The position numbers were made by a program, and so were the translations under genes. Below, in pieces: positions 60,720 to 64,000 of a DNA stretch of 64,000 nt (position 1 is its first letter; each line of letters opens with the position of its first letter). The notes under the pieces were generated by a model, which was given only the letters and a program-made list of their open reading frames with translations, searched no databases and was not told where the DNA came from. Source of the stretch: Mycolicibacter heraklionensis (lineage in GTDB: Bacteria > Actinomycetota > Actinomycetes > Mycobacteriales > Mycobacteriaceae); contig NZ_CP080997.1 in assembly GCF_019645815.1 (NCBI RefSeq), positions 2,422,880 through 2,486,879 of the forward strand, written 5' to 3'.

Positions 60720-61131
60720 TACTTAACCTGACATAATGTACGTTATCGGCGTTAAAAGGATGCGAGTTTCGTTAAGTGAAAGAACTTACACCACTGAGCG
60801 ATTGAGTCGATTCGCCTGGTTGTGACCCGTATTAGCCGCTGGCGCGGCTTCCTAGACAGCCTGTGAATCTTGCGAAACTCGCCAGGTCGGCGTACGTTTC
60901 AATCACTTAATGATTGATTTGGGCGTTAGGTGAAAACGTTGCGAGCTTCAATGAGCGCCCAGTGGTATCCGGTCGGTGTGGATTGTTTTACGGCACCGCC
61001 CCCGCCACTGCGAGGACAGGGGTTATTGCGTCACTGTGACGAATCATGTGCGGCGGCAAGGTTATTCGCACCTCAACCTGGGCCGGCACCAGGCGGGGTG
61101 CTGCTGAGATTATTGCTGCACGGCCATCGTC
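60687..61131. other. AT-richer, repeat-dense leader of the recombinase cassette
   Basis: This 445-base gene-free stretch is clearly lower in GC than its surroundings. It contains GCGAGTTTCG (60762-60771) and its perfect inverse CGAAACTCGC (60873-60882), a TTAAGTG (60772-60778) and CACTTAA (60904-60910) pair, AATCA-N5-TGATT (60901-60915), near direct repeats beginning GCGTTA (60749 and 60923), and a 13-base inverted repeat (61029-61041). Such a set suits an attachment or recombinase-binding region. A frame at 60930-61139 lacks coding character. Confidence 0.5.
61029..61041. repeat. Inverted repeat CGTCAC-T-GTGACG upstream of recombinase
   Basis: Perfect six-base arms around a single T, 91 bases before the recombinase ATG. 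Symmetry fits a dimer-binding operator, possibly for the XRE protein encoded by the second gene of the cassette. Confidence 0.45.
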
Positions 61132-62256
61132 ATGGCTGAGGAACTGCCCGGGTTCATTCCCCATATCCTGCGTGCCGACGATGTGTCGCTGCTGCGTGCC
61201 GACGAGACCGTGTTCAATGCGATGGTCGATGGATGGCGGGCGCAGATGCTGGCCCGAGGCTTGGCTGTCGACACGATCAAGGCGCGCGGCCGACTGATTT
61301 CTCGGTTCGTTGAATTCACCAACGAGTATCCGTGGCGGTGGCGCGCACTCGACGTGGACCAGTTCCTGGCCGAATTCCGATCGCAGGAAAGACCGATTGC
61401 ATTGTCTACGTTGCGGACCTACAGCAATACAATTTCGATGTTCTGCTCGTACGTCTGCGATAGTCGATACGGCTGGGTTGCATTCTGCGAGAAGCAGTTT
61501 GGCGATGTTCCGTCACAGATATGCTTCGAGTGGAACACTCCGCAACACACAACCGACGATGCCGTTCCACCGGGCCGCCGAGCGTTCACCAAGGCCGAGC
61601 TACAGCACTTATTTGACGCCGTGGATGATTTTGTCGACGAAGCGCACCGCACAGCGTCGAAGCAGTGGGTGACGGCCCTGCGGGATTCGATCGCATTCAA
61701 GGTCGGCTACGCCTACGGTCTGCGCCGCCGCGAACTGGTCATGCTGGACCTGACAGACTTCGGACCCAACCCACACGTACCCCGCTTTGGAAACTACGGC
61801 GCGCTGACCGTGCGCTGGGCCAAAGGCACGAAGGGGTCCGGGCCACGTCGGCGGACGGTGCTCACATCGCCTGAATTCTCCTGGGTTGTTGAGCTTTTGG
61901 AATATTGGTGCACTGAGGGCCGCCAGCTGTTCGCCACCGCGGACCGCTCCCCCGCGCTATGGCCCAGCGAACGTGGGGCCAGATTGACACTCAACGCGCT
62001 GGGGCGCTCGTTCACGGCATTTCGCAAACGAGCCGGGCTGCCACCAGAATTGAGTCTGCACGCACTGCGGCACTCCTTTACCACCCACCTCCTGGAGGCT
62101 GGCTACGACCCGCTGTTCGTCCAGGAACAGCTCGGGCACTCGTTTGCATCGACCACCTCGCTGTACACCTCGGTGTCGTCAGACTTCAAGCAGAAGACGA
62201 TTCAACAAATGATCGCTCGACGCATCCGAATGGAGGAAGATCAGCCCGATGGCTGA
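61132..62256 (+). CDS. Tyrosine-type site-specific recombinase, cassette gene 1
   Basis: A 374-residue recombinase. An N-terminal SAM-like core-binding domain (about 25-125) is followed by the catalytic domain with all expected residues: Arg in Y-G-L-R-R-R-E (198-200), Lys in the G-T-K-G-S-G hairpin (about 234), H310-A-L-R313, H336 (Q-L-G-H-S) and the nucleophile Tyr345 (S-L-Y-T-S). It cuts and rejoins DNA at paired sites. It overlaps the next gene by eight bases. Closest in style to integrases of actinobacterial plasmids and integrative elements. Confidence 0.92.
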   Translation: MAEELPGFIPHILRADDVSLLRADETVFNAMVDGWRAQMLARGLAVDTIKARGRLISRFVEFTNEYPWRWRALDVDQFLAEFRSQERPIALSTLRTYSNTISMFCSYVCDSRYGWVAFCEKQFGDVPSQICFEWNTPQHTTDDAVPPGRRAFTKAELQHLFDAVDDFVDEAHRTASKQWVTALRDSIAFKVGYAYGLRRRELVMLDLTDFGPNPHVPRFGNYGALTVRWAKGTKGSGPRRRTVLTSPEFSWVVELLEYWCTEGRQLFATADRSPALWPSERGARLTLNALGRSFTAFRKRAGLPPELSLHALRHSFTTHLLEAGYDPLFVQEQLGHSFASTTSLYTSVSSDFKQKTIQQMIARRIRMEEDQPDG

Positions 62257-62611
62257 GCAACGCCGAATCGGCTTCCACTGGCATCTGCGCCGGATGATGG
62301 CCGCCCACAACCTGTGGAAGTCCACCGAGCTGCGACCGCTGCTCAAATCGCGCGGAATCAACCTCTCCGACGCCCAGGTCTACCGTCTGGTTACCGGTGA
62401 ACCCCAACGCATTCCGTCACGAACATTCGCCGCCCTCTGCGACATCTTCGACTGCACGCCCAACGACCTGTTCGAGCCGTACGTCGAGATGCAAGCCGCG
62501 AAAACAGCCAACGCGCCACGGCCAAGTGACCTCGGCCTTAAACCGGGAAACCCGGTCGCCAAACGGATTCGGATCGTCCAGGACGACGATGGCCCGTCCA
62601 CGCAAACCTGA
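62249..62611 (+). CDS. XRE-like helix-turn-helix protein, cassette gene 2
   Basis: A 120-residue DNA-binding protein. Residues about 24-75 form an XRE/Cro-type domain (L-R-P-L-L-K-S-R-G-I-N-L-S-D-A-Q-V-Y-R-L-V-T-G, then F-A-A-L-C-D-I-F-D-C-T-P-N-D-L-F). Start ATG follows GGAGGAAG by nine bases within the recombinase gene's end. It overlaps the next gene by 23 bases. It could repress the cassette or act as a recombination directionality factor. Confidence 0.85.
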   Translation: MAEQRRIGFHWHLRRMMAAHNLWKSTELRPLLKSRGINLSDAQVYRLVTGEPQRIPSRTFAALCDIFDCTPNDLFEPYVEMQAAKTANAPRPSDLGLKPGNPVAKRIRIVQDDDGPSTQT

Positions 62612-64000
62612 CGACCCGCAGCGGTGGCCAGTGCCCTGCGACCGATGCGGCGGGCACTACATGGTGGTCGCGAACTGGCCTAGCGAATCGGTCTGCGGCT
62701 ACTGCTACCAGGCAGCCAAACGCGTCACCGGGATCTGCGCCTGCGGCCACCAGGGCGTTCTCCCCGGGATCATTGATGCTCACCCCGCGTGCCGCCGATG
62801 CAGCGGCATCACGCTCAACGTCGACTGCATCGCCTGCGGAGACGAGGCCGAACTCTACAGCGGCGGCAAATGCCAACGCTGCGTGCTCGGCGATACAGCC
62901 ATTCGGCTGCTGACCAACCCCGACACCGGCGTAGTTGCCCCGCAGCTGCAGGTCATCATTGACGCGCTCACCGCCATGCAGCGCCCCAATAGCGGACTGA
63001 CCTGGATTCGCCAACGCCACGTCGAACACGTCCTGCGTGAACTCGCATGCCACCCGACGCTCACCCATGAGCTTGTTGACCAGCTTCCGGCGGGACGTAC
63101 AACCAACTACGTTCGCGGCCTCCTCGTGGCTCATCAGTCGCTTCCGGCGCGCGACGAACGGTTAGCGCGGTTCCTGGATTGGGCGGCGATCGCGCAACAG
63201 CGCATCCTGACCGACGAGCACCGCAAGGTGATTGCCCGATATATCCGCTGGGGCCTGGAAAGACGGCTCCGCTCGATGGACACCGTCACCGACTCAGCGT
63301 TTCTGCGCGCCAAGCAGACCACGACCGTGACGATCGAGTTCTGCAACTGGCTCACCACCGAACACGACATCTCGATCGAGAACGTCACCCAAGCGCACAT
63401 CGACCTGTGGCAGTCGACCGGACCCACCACCCGGGAGCACATTCTGCGATTCGTCCGCTGGGCCATCAAGACCAAGCTGATCCCCTCGGATCTCCAGGTG
63501 ACTCCGCACCGGCGCGGTACCGCACCACGGCTATCAATCGCCGAGCAGAACGCCGTCATCGAGCACGTCGTACATCAACAAATTCTGCATCCACGCGACC
63601 GATTCGCCGCGATCTTGATGATCGTCTTTGCTCAGCGCGTCGAAGATATCGCCGCTCTCACCTGGGAGCAGGTGACGATCACAGCGGACTCCGTCAGCGT
63701 CAACCTGGCTGGCCTGCCCATCGATATGCCCCCGCCGCTCGATGAGCCCATCCGACTACTCGCGGCAGTCAACTACAACGGTCAAACTGCTGCACATCCC
63801 AACTCGCCCTGGGTATTTCGCGGGTATGGACCCGGAACTCACGTCACTCCGTCTCACCTTCGTAACCATCTGCGACCTGTTCTCGCTGCCCTCGAAGCAC
63901 GCCTTGGCACACTCAATGAACTCACCCAGACCACGCCAATCGCGATCCTGGCCGAAACACTCGGCTACAGCCCGCAGACACTCGAAGCCCACGCGAGAGC
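62589..64000 (+). CDS. Zinc-ribbon tyrosine recombinase-like protein, cassette gene 3, 3' end outside window
   Basis: An open frame of 470 codons running off the right edge with no stop. The first 100 residues hold six C-x-C or C-x2-C pairs (C17/C20, C36/C39, C50/C52, C68/C71, C80/C83, C95/C98), a set of about three zinc ribbons. From about residue 190 it has a tyrosine-recombinase-like core-binding and catalytic region: A-Q-R-V-E-D-I-A-A-L-T-W (Arg), T-P-S-H-L-R-N-H (His-x-x-Arg-type) and L-A-E-T-L-G-Y-S-P-Q-T near the edge. The final tyrosine is beyond the window. Part of a three-gene cassette by overlapping stops and starts. Confidence 0.8.
   Translation, partial: MARPRKPDDPQRWPVPCDRCGGHYMVVANWPSESVCGYCYQAAKRVTGICACGHQGVLPGIIDAHPACRRCSGITLNVDCIACGDEAELYSGGKCQRCVLGDTAIRLLTNPDTGVVAPQLQVIIDALTAMQRPNSGLTWIRQRHVEHVLRELACHPTLTHELVDQLPAGRTTNYVRGLLVAHQSLPARDERLARFLDWAAIAQQRILTDEHRKVIARYIRWGLERRLRSMDTVTDSAFLRAKQTTTVTIEFCNWLTTEHDISIENVTQAHIDLWQSTGPTTREHILRFVRWAIKTKLIPSDLQVTPHRRGTAPRLSIAEQNAVIEHVVHQQILHPRDRFAAILMIVFAQRVEDIAALTWEQVTITADSVSVNLAGLPIDMPPPLDEPIRLLAAVNYNGQTAAHPNSPWVFRGYGPGTHVTPSHLRNHLRPVLAALEARLGTLNELTQTTPIAILAETLGYSPQTLEAHAR

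Noticed and set aside
60930..61139. 69-residue frame before the recombinase
   Set aside because: No ribosome site, cysteine- and proline-rich with no pattern, and it lies in the repeat-dense leader. Regarded as non-coding.

Overview
The window looks like chromosome of a fast-growing or environmental mycobacterium (Mycolicibacterium/Mycobacterium type). The evidence is high GC with many GTG starts, a PPE protein, an MmpS-MmpL pair, a FadD fatty-acyl-AMP ligase, DUF732 and DUF7159-type secreted proteins, a DUF222/HNH (13E12) gene, a 766-residue isocitrate lyase 2 and several F420/LLM oxidoreductases. All assignments come from reading the sequence and recalled family features; no database search was run.

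Region by region. (1) 1-2.5 kb: the end of a lipase maturation factor gene and a 13E12-type HNH gene with a near-consensus LexA box at its start. (2) 2.7-7.35 kb: a decayed prophage tail segment on the minus strand (collagen-like tail protein with an in-frame stop, a small structural protein, and repeated 3' ends of a minor tail gene), into which six plus-strand DUF732 secreted-protein genes are interleaved. This tandem 'moron' array is the most unusual structure in the window. (3) 7.35-29.3 kb: mostly core and lipid/envelope genes: dtd, thiamine-binding protein, VanX-like dipeptidase, YaaA, PAP2, STAS, ceramidase, acyltransferase plus SGNH hydrolase, an NAD-dependent epimerase-like protein, a UbiD-UbiX-HD operon, a GlxA-type regulator that has lost its C-terminus to a stop codon, isocitrate lyase 2, a FAAL, a PPE protein and mmpS-mmpL. 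(4) 29.8-38.7 kb: a TetR regulator divergent from a PF10118-type protein and a membrane protein, then tpx, enoyl-CoA hydratase, NYN RNase, AraC regulator, methyltransferase, KstD-like flavoprotein and a transglycosylase-like secreted protein. (5) 38.7-43.1 kb: two FKBP-type paralogues bracket a ParD-like/zeta toxin module (toxin with an apparent CTG start), an oxidoreductase and a TIGR03085 protein. (6) 43.2-50.6 kb: LLM oxidoreductase, DMT-like transporter, DUF6498, nitronate monooxygenase, alpha/beta hydrolase, and an IclR regulator divergent from a DapB-like dehydrogenase. (7) 50.7-56.9 kb: MgtC-like protein and a probable organosulfur-scavenging set of three LLM monooxygenases, one operon carrying a short Cys-Cys leader ORF, then a secreted CBM2 protein and a DHFR-like protein. 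(8) 57.3-60.7 kb: an internally deleted DUF7159-like protein, YaeQ, a secreted hypothetical and a MazEF-type pair. (9) 60.7-64 kb: an AT-richer, repeat-rich leader followed by a three-gene site-specific recombination cassette (tyrosine recombinase, XRE-type protein, zinc-ribbon recombinase running off the window), which marks a mobile or integrated element.

No rRNA, tRNA, CRISPR array or insertion sequence was recognised. Most long antisense reading frames are GC-driven shadows and were omitted.
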